Assembly: GCF_017873955.1 (NCBI RefSeq)
Contig: NZ_JAGGKS010000002.1
Span: forward strand, 62,001 to 126,000
Reading direction: 5' to 3'
Length of the DNA: 64,000 nucleotides
Source: Sedimentibacter acidaminivorans
Lineage (GTDB): Bacteria > Bacillota > Clostridia > Tissierellales > Sedimentibacteraceae
Position 1 is the stretch's first letter. Every line of letters starts with the position of its first letter. Positions 36,592 through 45,618 of the stretch are shown piece by piece. Made by a program: the position numbers and the translations under genes. The notes under the pieces were generated by a model, which saw only the letters and a program-made list of their open reading frames with translations, had not been told where the DNA came from and made no database searches.

Positions 36592-37582
36592 ATTTAAAGA
36601 CCTCCTGAATCTTAAGCAACATTCTGTCTATAGTAAGCTTATAATTTACATTGTTTTTTATATTATCACTTATACGTTGTAAATTCTCAATTAAATCATC
36701 CGAACTATCGTTTCTCATATATTTAGCATGTTCTTTTGCTAGTTCTAAATAGTCTTTATTTATTAAGAGCCCTTCCATTTTGTTTTTAACAAATGTAACG
36801 TCTCTAATCCACAACATCAAAATTTCAATAATTTCATCTATATTATCTTTTTGTTCTTCAAAGTATTTTTCAAAATCAAATATTATTCCTGAATCAGTTT
36901 TAATTATATTATCAAAAAGTTCGATTACAACTTTACGTTTTTCTATTATATCATCTTTTTTTGTTATTATATTTATTGCTTTATTTAATATACCTTTAGA
37001 ATAATAAGCTATAACTGCTGCCATTACAATATCAACATTGTATTTTTCTATTAAAAAATTTTTTATCTCATTTTTATTTATATCTTTAAATTTTATAACT
37101 TGACATCTAGATATTATTGTAGGAATCAGCAAATTAATATTATTTGTTAAAAGGATTATAATGGAATCCTTGGGAGGTTCCTCCAAAGTTTTTAGAAATG
37201 TATTAGCCGCTTGAGGCGTCATTTCATGACTATCCTTTATAATATATACTTTCTTACTTGCTTCATAAGGTTTTTTATTTATTGACTCTATTAATTTATC
37301 TATATCTTCTCTCTTAATTGTTTTTTCATCAAGATTAATTACATGTAAATCTGGGTGGTTCATTGAATTAAACTTTATACAATCACCACATATATTACAT
37401 GGTTCTTCATTAATTTTAAAGTTATTACAAAATAGGGATTGAGCAAATACTAAAGACAGTTCGTATTTACCCATACCCTTAGGTCCTTCAAATATATAGC
37501 AATGAGAAACATTGTCATTATTAATTGTATTTATCAATGATTTCTTAGTATCATTTTGACCAGCTATATCGCTATAATACAT
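36563..37582 (-). CDS. holB: DNA polymerase III delta' subunit
   Basis: Clamp-loader delta' subunit. The protein of 339 residues begins MYYSDIAGQNDTKKSL, has a P-loop-like GPKGMGKYEL, zinc cysteines in CNICGDCIKF, the LEEPPKDSIIILLTNN segment and the SRC motif (ISRCQVIKF). The start at 37582 follows GGAGGTTTTC; the longer frame to 37597 is less likely. It follows darA by 18 bases and overlaps ricT by 29. Order tmk-darA-holB-ricT is as in B. subtilis (yaaR missing). Confidence 0.9.
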   Translation of the reverse strand: MYYSDIAGQNDTKKSLINTINNDNVSHCYIFEGPKGMGKYELSLVFAQSLFCNNFKINEEPCNICGDCIKFNSMNHPDLHVINLDEKTIKREDIDKLIESINKKPYEASKKVYIIKDSHEMTPQAANTFLKTLEEPPKDSIIILLTNNINLLIPTIISRCQVIKFKDINKNEIKNFLIEKYNVDIVMAAVIAYYSKGILNKAINIITKKDDIIEKRKVVIELFDNIIKTDSGIIFDFEKYFEEQKDNIDEIIEILMLWIRDVTFVKNKMEGLLINKDYLELAKEHAKYMRNDSSDDLIENLQRISDNIKNNVNYKLTIDRMLLKIQEVFKYDKGSWRKI

Positions 37583-37599
37583 GAAAACCTCCAACAAAT

Positions 37600-37932
37600 T
37601 TAAATTTTTTCAAATCTATCAACAGAATTTACAAAAACTACAGCACCACCTACAGTTACTTCGATGGTTTGTGGTAAATATCCGCCTACAGTGCTAAATG
37701 AACTTGGAGGGATTGCTGCTGTAACCTTTTTTTTAGTTTTACAAATTTTTCTTATAATTTCTATTTCTTCTTCAACTCTATCATCATCAACTCCTGATAA
37801 TATAGTTGTATTACCAGAACTTAAAAAACCACCAGTTGAAGAAAGTTTTGTGCAAGAAAAACCTTTTTCTCTAAGTGATGATATTAATTTATTTGCATCA
37901 TCATTTTGTACAATTGCAGTAATCATTTTCAT
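37600..37932 (-). CDS. darA: Cyclic-di-AMP receptor DarA (PstA, PII-like)
   Basis: PII-like signalling protein that binds c-di-AMP as a trimer. The 110-residue protein begins MKMITAIVQNDDANKLISSL and has the glycine-rich ligand loops STGGFLSSGNTTILSG and VGGAVVFVNSVDRFE. Length is normal. ATG 37932 follows AAGGAGGAAATTAAA. It is between tmk and holB. No c-di-AMP synthase is in the window. Confidence 0.93.
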   Translation of the reverse strand: MKMITAIVQNDDANKLISSLREKGFSCTKLSSTGGFLSSGNTTILSGVDDDRVEEEIEIIRKICKTKKKVTAAIPPSSFSTVGGYLPQTIEVTVGGAVVFVNSVDRFEKI

Positions 37933-37945
37933 TTTAATTTCCTCC

Positions 37946-38557
37946 TTATAAATTATTTATAATACTCTTGACATCTTCAAAAATTTCATCTACAGATCTC
38001 TGTGCATCAATGGTTATAATATTAGAGTAATTATTAGCAATTTTTTTATAACCTTCATAAACAGATTTATGGAATGAAATGTTTTCGTTTTCAATCCGAT
38101 CTCCTCCGTCTATATTTAGTTTTCTTTCTAATGCTTTTTTAGGGTCTATGTCAAAAAACAAAACCATATCAGGATTAAGTCCTGAAGTGCCAAAATCATT
38201 AATCTTCTTTATTTCTTCTATTCCTAGATTTCTACCTATCCCTTGATAAACAAGACTTGAATAAACATATCTTTCACTAATTACTATTTTACCTGATTTA
38301 AGCCATGGGATTATTTTTTGAGAGACAAGCTGTGCTCTAGCCGCAGCATAGAGCAAAGCTTCAGTCTTATAATCCATTTCTTTATTACTCTTGTCCAATA
38401 TAAGATCTCTAATTTTTTCACTTATATTGGTACCCCCAGGTTCTCTAGTAAATTCAATTTGTCTTCCTTTTGCACTAAAGTATTCACCAATCTTTTTAGC
38501 TATTGTACTTTTTCCAGCACCATCGGGACCTTCAATTACTATGAACAAACCTTTCAT
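37946..38557 (-). CDS. tmk: Thymidylate kinase
   Basis: Phosphorylates dTMP to dTDP. The 203-residue protein has the P-loop EGPDGAGKST (9-18), TREPGGTNIS, the ERYVYSSLVYQG segment and a LID-like GGDRIEN. ATG 38557 is one base after the decarboxylase stop region, so the two are tightly linked. This is the usual yaaO-tmk-yaaQ arrangement. Confidence 0.95.
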   Translation of the reverse strand: MKGLFIVIEGPDGAGKSTIAKKIGEYFSAKGRQIEFTREPGGTNISEKIRDLILDKSNKEMDYKTEALLYAAARAQLVSQKIIPWLKSGKIVISERYVYSSLVYQGIGRNLGIEEIKKINDFGTSGLNPDMVLFFDIDPKKALERKLNIDGGDRIENENISFHKSVYEGYKKIANNYSNIITIDAQRSVDEIFEDVKSIINNL

Positions 38558-38558
38558 T

Positions 38559-39986
38559 TTATATCACAACTCTCAATTGATTATTTTTATCAACGCCATT
38601 TACATTTATACCATTTTCAAGCATTGTTTTTACATATTCTATTGTTTTTTCAACTATTATTTCACCAGGACAAACTAAAGGAATACCTGGTGGATATGGT
38701 ATTATAAATTCTGCCGCTGTTCTACCAATACTTTCATCTAAATCAACGAGCTTATTCTGAGCATAAAACGCTTTACGCATTTTCATTGCATGAACTTGAT
38801 TAGGAAATGGTTCTATTTGAACCAATTCTCTTTTGTCTTTATTTTTACTTTCCTCTAAATAAATTTCTTTTACAGCATCAAATAATCTCTCTATATCTTC
38901 AGGTTCATCTGTTGCTGTAATATAACCTACAGTATACATCAAATCCGCAAATTCCATTTGTATATTATATTTATACCTAAGAATATCTTGAAGTTCTGTT
39001 CCTTGTATACCAAGATCTGACATACTTATAACTGCTCTAGTTGGATCGAAATCATAACAACCTTCGCTTATAAGAAAATCATCTTCTAAAACATTTATAC
39101 CCATATTCCTAAGCTCTAAAGTTTTTCTCTTAAATACATCTATATTTCTATCTAATCTTTCCTCACCATATTTATTCATCCAATGTACAGAATTTTCAAT
39201 TGAAGCCATCAGTACATATGATGGTGATGTTGTCTGTAGCATTCTAAGCATTGTTTCAATATTATTTACATCAACTCTATCCGAGCATATATGCAAAATT
39301 GAACCCTGTGTCATACAAGGAAGTGTTTTATGAGAACTTTGAGCTACTATATCAGCACCAGAAACTTCTGCTGCCGGAGGCAATTTTTTACTAAAGTTCA
39401 GATGACAACCATGGGCTTCATCTATCATTAAAATTTTACCATATTTGTGAACTATTTCTGCAGCTTTTTCTACATCAAAACAAATACCATAAAACGTTGG
39501 ATATGTTAAAACTACCATTTTTATTTCAGGTTCATCTACTAACATTTGTTCTAACTTTTCTAAACTTATACTAAAATTCAAACCATGTTTTTTGTTAAAT
39601 TCAGGATACAAATAATCAAGTTTTAAATCTCCTAATATACAAGCATTATAAACTGATTTATGACAATCTCTTTGAACTAGAATTTTATCACCAGGATTAG
39701 TACATCCTGTTATTGCTGAAATAATTCCACACGATGTTCCATTTACAACCATATATGATTTTTTGGCACCGTATGATTTTGCAATGAATTCCATTGCATT
39801 TTTTATAAAACCAGTTGGGTAATGCAAATTATCTGTTCCTATAGTTTCTGTAATGTCATAAAAACCAAGATTATTGCCTATTTCATCTAAAATCCCACTT
39901 TTACCTTTGTGTCCAGGCATGTGGAAATTAGTATCTACTTCACTTCGATACTGCTTAATACCCGAAATAATATTCATTTTATCCAT
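38559..39986 (-). CDS. Orn/Lys/Arg decarboxylase (fold type I, YaaO-like)
   Basis: PLP enzyme of 475 residues that decarboxylates arginine, lysine or ornithine; the substrate cannot be told by eye. It begins near TNFHMPGHKGKSG, contains TSCGIISAI, MIDEAHGCHL and SSHKTLPCMTQGS with the PLP lysine, and a C-terminal domain with PYPPGIPLVCPGE. Length fits the short Gram-positive form lacking the wing domain. ATG 39986 has GGGAG about 10 bases upstream; a second ATG three codons later is possible. It follows the 54-residue ORF by about 160 bases. Confidence 0.92.
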   Translation of the reverse strand: MDKMNIISGIKQYRSEVDTNFHMPGHKGKSGILDEIGNNLGFYDITETIGTDNLHYPTGFIKNAMEFIAKSYGAKKSYMVVNGTSCGIISAITGCTNPGDKILVQRDCHKSVYNACILGDLKLDYLYPEFNKKHGLNFSISLEKLEQMLVDEPEIKMVVLTYPTFYGICFDVEKAAEIVHKYGKILMIDEAHGCHLNFSKKLPPAAEVSGADIVAQSSHKTLPCMTQGSILHICSDRVDVNNIETMLRMLQTTSPSYVLMASIENSVHWMNKYGEERLDRNIDVFKRKTLELRNMGINVLEDDFLISEGCYDFDPTRAVISMSDLGIQGTELQDILRYKYNIQMEFADLMYTVGYITATDEPEDIERLFDAVKEIYLEESKNKDKRELVQIEPFPNQVHAMKMRKAFYAQNKLVDLDESIGRTAAEFIIPYPPGIPLVCPGEIIVEKTIEYVKTMLENGINVNGVDKNNQLRVVI

Positions 39987-40148
39987 TGTTTTTTATCTCC
40001 CGTTAAATATTCTTTTAAAACGATTTGTAACTTGTTTAAAAATAAATTTATACATGACTTTTATTATATAACAATAACTTAGTCTGTATATTGGGATTAG
40101 TATTCATCTCCTTATTAATTTATATTCATCTCCACCTAATCTTTATCA

Positions 40149-40313
40149 TTAGCGGTAAATATTAGTGTAATTAAAGCTTTTATTGTCTAACTCCCTTTTG
40201 TTTCTTTTTTTAGATATGTTTTTTATTGTATGCAATGTTTCTACTATTAAAACAACCATTATAGTAATAACCATAAAAACAATTGAAAATAAAACAATAA
40301 TTTCTATCCACAA
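40149..40313 (-). CDS. Small single-helix membrane ORF, 54 residues, TTG start
   Basis: Unlisted small ORF. TTG at 40311-40313 is preceded by GAAGGTGATAAAA. The translation has a hydrophobic helix at about residues 2-25 (WIEIIVLFSIVFMVITIMVV), then a basic tail KNISKKRNKRELDNK, ending at TAA 40149-40151. This fits a single-pass membrane protein with a positive cytoplasmic tail. It lies between bofA and the decarboxylase on the same strand and probably shares the bofA promoter. No family is recognised and coding status is unproven. No other ORF is supported in 39987-40459. Confidence 0.5.
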   Translation of the reverse strand: MWIEIIVLFSIVFMVITIMVVLIVETLHTIKNISKKRNKRELDNKSFNYTNIYR

Positions 40314-40459
40314 TTTTATCACCTTCGGTTATAATTTTATTTATGCTTATTTTTATAAGTGTATATATTATATAACAGCATACCTATATTGTCCAATAAA
40401 AATTCATTATCATTAAAACATTGTTCCCTAACCAATTACAACAGTGACTCTCATATCAA

Positions 40460-40729
40460 TTATAGTATCAATTTAATTGCTAAAATAGCTATGAAACCTG
40501 GCACTCCCAAAAGTCCTACAATTAAAGCAGTTATCTCATTTACTCCAATATTAACCCCTGTTAATTGACCAAAAAAATTAAATAATATAATCAAAAAACC
40601 ACCTATTAATGCATTGAGCACAAATTTTCCAACAATTTTAAATGGAATCACCAAAATCCAAGATAACATAAAAATTAACATTATTCCAGCTGAATAAGCT
40701 AACACAATACCTATATCTGCTCCAAACAC
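40460..40729 (-). CDS. bofA: Pro-sigma-K processing inhibitor BofA family protein
   Basis: BofA holds the SpoIVFB protease inactive until the late forespore signal in B. subtilis. The 89-residue protein has three hydrophobic segments and the family stretch GKFVLNALIGGFLIILFN and IGVNEITALIVGLLGVPG. Start is GTG at 40729 with GAGGAGG upstream. Its promoter at 40846-40873 is close to sigma-A consensus, so expression may not be limited to sporulation. Confidence 0.88.
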   Translation of the reverse strand: MFGADIGIVLAYSAGIMLIFMLSWILVIPFKIVGKFVLNALIGGFLIILFNFFGQLTGVNIGVNEITALIVGLLGVPGFIAILAIKLIL

Positions 40730-40845
40730 AAGACAACCTCCTCATATTAATAATATCTTACTTTATATTATGAAGTTGTCCTTAATTTTATGTCACACTT
40801 ACCATTTATTATGTTTTAATTTCTAATGTTTAAATAATATCATTC

Positions 40846-40873
40846 ATTATAATACATACTATAATAATGTCAA
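40846..40873 (-). promoter_or_regulatory. Strong promoter for the bofA transcript
   Basis: TTGACA (40868-40873) and TATAAT (40846-40851), both matching consensus, spacer 16. The leader to bofA is about 110 bases. Confidence 0.7.
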
Positions 40874-40919
40874 TAATAAATATTATCATTGTCTAAACTT
40901 ATATTAATTATACTTAGTT

Positions 40920-41252
40920 TTATACATTACTTCCAATAATCATATTAACTTTTGTAGAAAATTCATTCCATTCCTTTTTTTTAGTGTACAAATATGTTTT
41001 TCCCTTTTTTGTTATCTTATGATATTTTCTAGTTCTACCATTTTCCATTTTATAAGGATATGACTTGATTAATCCTTCTTTTTCCAAACTATGTAAAATT
41101 GGATAAAGTGTACCTTCTTTTACAACAAATGTCCCATACGATTTTAAATTTAATTCTTGTATTATTTCATATCCATATTTATCTCCGCCTTCTATAATAG
41201 ATAATACCAACATCTTAGTACTTCCTGAAATTAAACTTTTATCAACTTTCAT
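40920..41252 (-). CDS. PadR-family transcriptional regulator
   Basis: A 110-residue PadR-family repressor. The winged helix has SGSTKMLVLSIIEGGDKYGYE, VVKEGTLYPILHSLEKEGLI and GRTRKYHKITKKGKTYL; the C-terminal dimer helix is short. Start is ATG 41252 after AGGGGTGAATTT. Its promoter is covered by two dyads (41275-41291, 41301-41317), so it is very likely autoregulated. No transporter or enzyme gene is in the same operon, so its regulon is unknown. The divergent hyd genes start 260 bases away. Confidence 0.9.
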   Translation of the reverse strand: MKVDKSLISGSTKMLVLSIIEGGDKYGYEIIQELNLKSYGTFVVKEGTLYPILHSLEKEGLIKSYPYKMENGRTRKYHKITKKGKTYLYTKKKEWNEFSTKVNMIIGSNV

Positions 41253-41274
41253 AAATTCACCCCTAGTTTATTAT

Positions 41275-41291
41275 ACATAGATAATCTATGT
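41275..41291. promoter_or_regulatory. PadR-type operator 1
   Basis: ACATAG-ATAAT-CTATGT, a perfect dyad downstream of the padR -10. Matches operator 2 in form (ACATAG-N5-CTATGT), centres 26 bases apart. Confidence 0.75.
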
Positions 41292-41295
41292 TACT

Positions 41296-41324
41296 ATTGT
41301 ACATAGATGTCCTATGTATGTCAA
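41296..41324 (-). promoter_or_regulatory. Promoter of padR
   Basis: TTGACA (41319-41324), 17 bases, TACAAT (41296-41301). Operator 2 fills the spacer, so a bound repressor would block RNA polymerase. Confidence 0.8.
41301..41317. promoter_or_regulatory. PadR-type operator 2
   Basis: ACATAG-ATGTC-CTATGT, a dyad in the -10/-35 spacer of the padR promoter. Confidence 0.75.
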
Positions 41325-41435
41325 GGTATTTTATTATTTAAATTAACTTTATGTATATTATAGCATTATCAAATAAACTGCAAACGTGAGCATTTATAAT
41401 ATAATATTTTTCCACTTGTTTTATTAAAGATTTGC

Positions 41436-41464
41436 TTGATTATATTCATTTAATTTGTTATATT
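41436..41464 (+). promoter_or_regulatory. Predicted promoter for hydCBA
   Basis: TTGATT (41436-41441), 17 bases, TATATT (41459-41464), 49 bases before the hydC start. No copy of the PadR dyad is seen next to it. Confidence 0.5.
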
Positions 41465-41512
41465 ATTAACAAATTAAGACAACAAAATTTATATTACGAA
41501 AGGAATATTATT

Positions 41513-41992
41513 ATGTTCAATGCAGAAGTAAAGGAAAAGGTTGATGAAATTGTTATTCGACATAATTGCAACAAGAAGGAACTTATTAATATTATTCAAG
41601 AAATCCAAAAGTTATATCGCTATTTACCTGAGGATGTTTTGAAGTATATTGCTTTTAAATTAGATATTAGTGATGCTAAAATCTATGGAGTCGCTACATT
41701 TTATGAAAATTTTTCACTAGAACCTAAGGGAAAGTACATCATAAAAATTTGTGATGGTACTGCTTGTCATGTTAGGAAATCAATTCCAATATTAAATGCT
41801 ATCAGAAAAGAATTACATCTTAATGATAAAAAAAATACAACGGATGATTTTTTATTTACCGTAGAAACTGTTTCTTGTTTAGGTGCTTGTGGACTAGCTC
41901 CTGTTATAACAATAAATGACCAAGTTTATCCTAAAGTTACACCACAATTCGTTGTTGAACTTATAAATGACATAAAAAAGGAGGCTATTTAA
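41513..41992 (+). CDS. hydC: NADH-linked [FeFe] hydrogenase subunit HydC (NuoE-like)
   Basis: Thioredoxin-like [2Fe-2S] subunit of 159 residues. The ligand cysteines are in CDGTACHVRKS and SCLGACGLAP. YGVATFYENFSLEPKGKY is the NuoE signature. The ATG at 41513 follows AAAGGAATATTATT; the longer frame from 41432 would add an unconserved, asparagine- and tyrosine-rich leader and is rejected. It is the first gene of hydC-hydB-hydA, with hydB starting directly after its stop. Confidence 0.92.
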   Translation: MFNAEVKEKVDEIVIRHNCNKKELINIIQEIQKLYRYLPEDVLKYIAFKLDISDAKIYGVATFYENFSLEPKGKYIIKICDGTACHVRKSIPILNAIRKELHLNDKKNTTDDFLFTVETVSCLGACGLAPVITINDQVYPKVTPQFVVELINDIKKEAI

Positions 41993-43870
41993 ATGCTTAT
42001 AAAAAATTATAAAGATTTAATTTCATTTGCTGATACCTTCAAAAATTCTTTAGAAAAACAATCAATAAAAGTACTTGTTTGTGCTGGTACAGGATGTTTA
42101 GCTGGAGGATCTCTAGCTATTTATGAAAAAATTAAAAAATTAGTTAAAGAAAATGGACTTTTAGTAGATGTTGATTTATTGAAAGAAGAAAAAGGAATTG
42201 GAGTAAAAAAAAGTGGATGTCACGGTTTTTGTGAAGCTGGTCCACTTATAAGAATAGAGCCATTTAATTATTTATATTTACATGTTAAACTAGAAGATTG
42301 TGAAGATATAGTAAATCATACATTGATTAACGGTACTCCCGTAGAAAGACTAATGTATAAAGATAATAATAAATTATATAAAACTCAAGAAGAAATACCA
42401 TTTTACCAAAAGCAAACTCGTATCGTTTTAGGTAATTGTGGTAATATGGATGCAGAAAATATTCAAGAGTATATAAGTAAAGATGGTTATAAGGCTGCTG
42501 CTATAGCTCTTACTTCTATGGATTCAAAAGAAATATGCAAACAAATATCAGATTCAGGTTTAAGAGGCCGAGGTGGTGGCGGTTATTTAGCAGGAAAAAA
42601 ATGGAGTCAAGTTTTATCACAAAACAACCCTACTAAATATGTTGTATGTAATGGTGATGAGGGTGATCCTGGTGCATTTATGGATAGAAGCATCATGGAG
42701 GGTGACCCTCATAAAATAATCGAAGGAATGCTAATTGGTGGTTTTTCTACAAAAGCTAACACAGGATATATTTATGTAAGAGCTGAATATCCAATGGCTG
42801 TAGAAAGATTGAGAATTGCAATAAATCAGGCAAGAGAATATGGGCTATTAGGAGAAAACATCTTAGGATCCGGTTTTGATTTTGATATTCATATTAATCA
42901 AGGGGCTGGAGCTTTTGTATGTGGTGAAGGAAGTGCCTTAACTGCTTCAATTGAAGGTGAAAGAGGTATGCCTCGTGTTAAACCACCAAGAACTGTAGAA
43001 CAAGGTTTGTTTGGATGCCCTACCGTATTAAATAACGTTGAAACATTTGCTAATGTTCCTATCATAATTTTAAATGGTGTAGAAGAATTTAAAAAGTATG
43101 GAACTAAGAATAGCTCTGGTACTAAGGCTTTTGCTTTAACTGGTAATGTAGTTAACACTGGATTAATAGAAGTACCTATGGGCACAACATTAAGAGATAT
43201 AATATTTGATATTGGAGGAGGAATACCAAACGGAAAAAGCTTTAAAGCTGTTCAAATTGGTGGACCCTCTGGTGGATGTCTCACATTTGATGAATCATAT
43301 CTTGATTTACCACTTAGTTTTGACTCCCTAAAAAAAGTAGGAGCTATGATTGGGTCAGGTGGTATGGTTGTAATGGATGAAGATACCTGCATGGTTGAAG
43401 TTGCAAGATTCTTCATGAGCTTCACTCAAAGAGAAAGTTGTGGTAAATGCATACCTTGTAGAGAAGGTACAAAAAGAATGCTTGAAATTCTCGAAAAAAT
43501 AGTTGCTGGAAATGGTACAGTTGATGATTTAGAACTTTTAAAAGATATAGCTGATACTGTCAAAAATACTGCTTTATGCGGCCTTGGTAAAACTGCTGCC
43601 AATCCAGTTTTAAGTACACTGAATTTATTCCATGATGAGTACTTAGCACATGTTGTAGATAAAGTGTGTCCAGCTAAAGTGTGTAAGGGATTATCAACTA
43701 TTTATATAGATGCTAACCTGTGCAAAGGATGTAGCAAATGTGCCAGGAATTGCCCTGTTGATGCGATTTCAGGAAAAGTCAGAGAACCATTTGTTATAGA
43801 TAGCAAAAAATGTATTAAATGTGGTGCTTGTATAGAAGTTTGCTCTTTTAGAGCTATATTGGAGGTATAA
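41993..43870 (+). CDS. hydB: Hydrogenase diaphorase subunit HydB (NuoF-like)
   Basis: Flavoprotein subunit that exchanges electrons with NAD(H). The 625-residue protein has an N-terminal [2Fe-2S] thioredoxin-like domain (C30, C35, C76, C80), the NuoF core with GLRGRGGGGYLAG (FMN/NADH loop) and NGDEGDPGAFMDRS, the N3-type cluster motif CGKCIPCREGT, and a C-terminal 2[4Fe-4S] domain (CKGCSKCARNCP, CIKCGACIEVC). This layout is that of HydB in trimeric HydABC. Start ATG 41993 has AAAGGAGGCTATTTAA upstream. It lies two bases from hydA. Confidence 0.95.
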   Translation: MLIKNYKDLISFADTFKNSLEKQSIKVLVCAGTGCLAGGSLAIYEKIKKLVKENGLLVDVDLLKEEKGIGVKKSGCHGFCEAGPLIRIEPFNYLYLHVKLEDCEDIVNHTLINGTPVERLMYKDNNKLYKTQEEIPFYQKQTRIVLGNCGNMDAENIQEYISKDGYKAAAIALTSMDSKEICKQISDSGLRGRGGGGYLAGKKWSQVLSQNNPTKYVVCNGDEGDPGAFMDRSIMEGDPHKIIEGMLIGGFSTKANTGYIYVRAEYPMAVERLRIAINQAREYGLLGENILGSGFDFDIHINQGAGAFVCGEGSALTASIEGERGMPRVKPPRTVEQGLFGCPTVLNNVETFANVPIIILNGVEEFKKYGTKNSSGTKAFALTGNVVNTGLIEVPMGTTLRDIIFDIGGGIPNGKSFKAVQIGGPSGGCLTFDESYLDLPLSFDSLKKVGAMIGSGGMVVMDEDTCMVEVARFFMSFTQRESCGKCIPCREGTKRMLEILEKIVAGNGTVDDLELLKDIADTVKNTALCGLGKTAANPVLSTLNLFHDEYLAHVVDKVCPAKVCKGLSTIYIDANLCKGCSKCARNCPVDAISGKVREPFVIDSKKCIKCGACIEVCSFRAILEV

Positions 43871-43872
43871 CT

Positions 43873-45567
43873 ATGAGTGGAATAATGATTATAGATGGTA
43901 AAAAAGTCCCATTCACAAATCAAAAAAATATATTAAGTCTAATTAGAGATTCAGGTATTGATTTACCTACGTTTTGTTATCACTCTGAATTAAGTATATA
44001 TGGAGCTTGTAGAATGTGCTCAGTAGAAACATCTAAAGGTGATATTATAGCAACTTGTGCCGAAAAACCAAAAGATGGCATGGAAATCTTTACAAATACT
44101 GAACGAATTAGAAAATACAGAAAAATGATTCTTGAATTATTATTGGCAAATCACGATAGAGATTGTACCGCTTGTGAAAGAACTGGAAAATGCCAATTAC
44201 AGACTCTTGCAAACAGATATGGATTAAGAAAAATAAGATTTAATCAAATTAATGAAGTAAATGACATTGATGATTCCAGTCCAAGTATAATTAGAAATAG
44301 TAATAAATGTATTAAATGCGGTGATTGTGTTATGGTTTGTGAAGAGATTCAAGGAGTAGGTGCTCTTGGATTTGCACATAGAGGTACTGATGTAAAAATC
44401 ATGCCAGCATTCAATAAAAAACTAAGTGAAACAAATTGTGTAAATTGCGGCCAATGTAGAATTGTATGCCCTACAGGCGCAATTACAATTAATAATACAA
44501 CAGATAAAGTTTGGAATGCAATCTATGATAAAAGTAAAAGAATTGTTGCACAAATAGCTCCTGCCGTGCGTGTTGCATTAGGTGAGGAATTTGGATTAAA
44601 ACCAGGTGATGTAACAATTGGCAAAATAGTAGCTGTATTAAAAAGACTAGGCGTTGATGAAGTGTATGATACTGCTGTAGGTGCTGATTTGACTGTTATA
44701 GAAGAAACAAATGAATTTTTAGAAAGAATTAACCAAAATAAAAATCTACCTTTATTTACATCATGTTGCCCTGCATGGGTAAAATTTGCAGAAAATAAAT
44801 ATCCTGAGTTAATGGATAATATTTCAACTTGCAAATCACCTCAACAAATGTTTGGCACTGTTGTAAAAAAAATATATGGCGAATTAGACAAAAAAGATGG
44901 CAAGGAAACTATCATGCTTTCAATTATGCCTTGTACTGCTAAAAAGGCTGAAATGAATCGTCCTGAATTTGAACATGATGGTATAAAAGAAGTTGATATA
45001 GTATTAACTACTCAAGGATTGTCCATGATGATAAAAGAAATGGGTATTGATTTTAATGATATAGAAGAAGAATCACTAGATATGCCATTTGGTATGACAT
45101 CTGGTGCAGGCATAATATTCGGCACAACTGGAGGGGTAACAGAAGCAGTTTTAAGAAGACTCTTAAAAAACAAATTTGGTAAAGATGATTGCGAAATTAT
45201 ATTTAACAGCGTAAGAGGTTTAGAAAATGTTAAAGAAGCAACTGTTAACTATGATGGAAGGGATATTAAAATCGCTGTTGTCCATGGTTTAAAAAATGCA
45301 GATGATATAATAAGACAAATTAAAAGCGGTGAAAAAAATTACGATTTGATAGAAGTTATGGCATGTAGAGGTGGATGTATTGCAGGGGGCGGACAACCCG
45401 TTCCAAAAGTAATAACAAGAGAAACTAGAATAATGAGAGCTAAAGGACTCTACTCTATTGATAAAACTAGACAAATCAAAAATTCAGAAGACAATCATAT
45501 TGTACAAAAGCTTTATGAAGGTGTCTTAAAAGATAACAACCAAATTTTGCATATCCATAAGCATTAA
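43873..45567 (+). CDS. hydA: [FeFe] hydrogenase catalytic subunit HydA
   Basis: Catalytic H2-evolving/uptake subunit of 564 residues. N-terminal [2Fe-2S] domain (C35, C46, C49, C62), a His-Cys3 cluster (H94, C98, C101, C107), two [4Fe-4S] clusters (CIKCGDCVMVC; CVNCGQCRIVCP), and the H-cluster motifs L1 FTSCCPAW (C298 and C299), L2 MPCTAKKAE (C354), L3 MACRGGC with GGGQP (C498, C502). All H-cluster ligands and the proton-relay cysteine are present, so it should be active. The combination with HydB/HydC suggests an electron-bifurcating (group A3) enzyme using NADH and ferredoxin; bifurcation is inferred from architecture. Confidence 0.95.
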   Translation: MSGIMIIDGKKVPFTNQKNILSLIRDSGIDLPTFCYHSELSIYGACRMCSVETSKGDIIATCAEKPKDGMEIFTNTERIRKYRKMILELLLANHDRDCTACERTGKCQLQTLANRYGLRKIRFNQINEVNDIDDSSPSIIRNSNKCIKCGDCVMVCEEIQGVGALGFAHRGTDVKIMPAFNKKLSETNCVNCGQCRIVCPTGAITINNTTDKVWNAIYDKSKRIVAQIAPAVRVALGEEFGLKPGDVTIGKIVAVLKRLGVDEVYDTAVGADLTVIEETNEFLERINQNKNLPLFTSCCPAWVKFAENKYPELMDNISTCKSPQQMFGTVVKKIYGELDKKDGKETIMLSIMPCTAKKAEMNRPEFEHDGIKEVDIVLTTQGLSMMIKEMGIDFNDIEEESLDMPFGMTSGAGIIFGTTGGVTEAVLRRLLKNKFGKDDCEIIFNSVRGLENVKEATVNYDGRDIKIAVVHGLKNADDIIRQIKSGEKNYDLIEVMACRGGCIAGGGQPVPKVITRETRIMRAKGLYSIDKTRQIKNSEDNHIVQKLYEGVLKDNNQILHIHKH

Positions 45568-45577
45568 TATATAAAAA

Positions 45578-45618
45578 CCAAGAGTGAACAATTATGAAAA
45601 CTGTTCACTCTTGGCTTT
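45578..45618. terminator. Shared terminator between hydA and pncB
   Basis: CCAAGAGTGAACA pairs perfectly with TGTTCACTCTTGG (13 bp) around an 11-base loop. Both flanks give T-runs; it stops both convergent genes. Confidence 0.85.
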
